From the NCBI GenBank assembly GCA_030616425.1, contig JAUWXJ010000146.1, positions 1 through 5,838 of the forward strand: 5,838 nucleotides of DNA. The letters are read 5' to 3'. The notes below the pieces were generated by a model. That model saw only the letters and a program-made list of their open reading frames with translations, had not been told where the DNA came from and ran no database searches. Shown here in pieces: positions 5,477 to 5,838 of this stretch. The stretch comes from Desulfobacterales bacterium (lineage in GTDB: Bacteria; Desulfobacterota; Desulfobacteria; Desulfobacterales; C00003060). The first letter of the stretch is position 1, and each line of letters opens with the position of its first letter. A program made the translations under genes and the position numbers.

Positions 5477-5838
5477 ACCTATAGATCGCCTCACAATAGT
5501 CTCTTAAAATGCCACTGTGCCGAACTGTACCAGCCAGAATATAAACAGTGCAACTCCCCATAAAACCCCCTGCTTTAGAAGAAAAAGGGGCCGATTCGAG
5601 CTGGCAGATGGGGGGACCATCTTTTTGGATGAGATCTGGGAAATCCCTACCACCACCCGGCTTTTGTTACTCAGGGTATTACAGGAGAAAAAGTCTGAAC
5701 GGGAAGGGGGAGAAGACATCCTCTTCGTGTGGTCCTCCAATAAAAAAGGGGCAAATGGAAAGGTTCCTTTGACATGCTCATCTCGATCTATATAATACCT
5801 TTACAAAAACTATCTAACCTAAAGAAGAAAGGACGTGT
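5477..5838 (+). pseudogene. Decayed sigma-54-dependent activator (NtrC-family AAA+ domain), three frames, runs off the window
   Basis: Three consecutive pieces of one AAA+ domain are visible in order but in different frames. First, at 5477-5539, TYRSPHNSLLKCHCAELYQPE corresponds to the stretch before GAFTGA (family pattern SpR...pfvkvNCAALPE). Second, at 5589-5757, come GRFELADGGTIFLDEI (Walker B), LLLLRVLQEK, then ER-GGE and a sensor I-like FVWSSNKK. Third, from 5762 in another frame, GSFDMLISIYIIPL matches the FREDLYYRLNVIPI region. The GAFTGA loop, which contacts sigma-54, and the Walker A motif are missing. About 49 bases separate pieces one and two where roughly 69 are expected, consistent with a net deletion of about 20 bases. 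No activator function is possible. The rest of the gene, including a DNA-binding domain if it survives, lies beyond the window. Confidence 0.8.

Noticed and set aside
5504..5740. 78-codon minus-strand frame in the decayed region
   Set aside because: It is antisense to recognisable AAA+ motifs (GRFELADGG, LLRVLQEK), so it is fortuitous.
1..5838. CRISPR array, tRNA, rRNA, IS element or attachment site
   Set aside because: No regularly spaced repeats, cloverleaf-like sequence, transposase motif or terminal inverted repeats were seen; the only long repeat is the promoter pair.

Overview
The window looks like a chromosomal segment from an anaerobic, respiring, Gram-negative bacterium, most likely a Desulfobacterota (deltaproteobacterial) relative. 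The evidence is a periplasmic Spy/CpxP-like protein, two multihaem c-type cytochromes with export signals or a membrane anchor, a single-cluster ferredoxin that reads like Desulfovibrio africanus ferredoxin I, and the debris of a sigma-54 activator. The lineage is an inference from protein resemblance, not from any marker gene.

Layout, left to right. Bases 4-55 hold a promoter/leader with the palindrome TTGACTTAGGTCAA, followed by a 190-aa periplasmic Spy/CpxP-family protein with a His-rich tail (56-628). A 504-aa membrane-bound HAMP plus class III nucleotide cyclase with a PilZ-like C-terminal domain follows (719-2233). Its stop codon overlaps the ATG of a 57-aa ORF (2230-2403) that has its own strong Shine-Dalgarno. 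After a leader with a perfect hairpin come a NapC/NirT-type tetrahaem cytochrome (2501-3094) and an octahaem hydroxylamine oxidoreductase (HAO)-like cytochrome (3173-4576). On the minus strand lies a 64-aa [4Fe-4S] ferredoxin (4689-4883), convergent with the cytochromes.

From 4976 to the end the DNA is a gene graveyard. It starts with a second copy of the left-hand promoter (palindrome TTGACTTAAGTCAA), then a plausible RBS and ATG leading straight into a stop. Next come an internal fragment of a ferredoxin-type iron-sulfur protein, the C-terminal end of a SHOCT-domain protein, and a sigma-54 activator AAA+ domain broken over three frames that runs off the window.

How the parts may work together: the NapC-type protein would take electrons from the quinol pool and pass them to the octahaem enzyme in the periplasm. 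This is the HaoC/HaoA-type arrangement proposed for reducing nitrite or related nitrogen oxides. The two TTGAC-N4-GTCAA palindromes match the DNR/NNR class of CRP/FNR operators used for nitrogen-oxide or low-oxygen control. They lie in front of the Spy-like gene and between the ferredoxin and the decayed genes, not directly in front of the cytochromes, so common regulation is a hypothesis.
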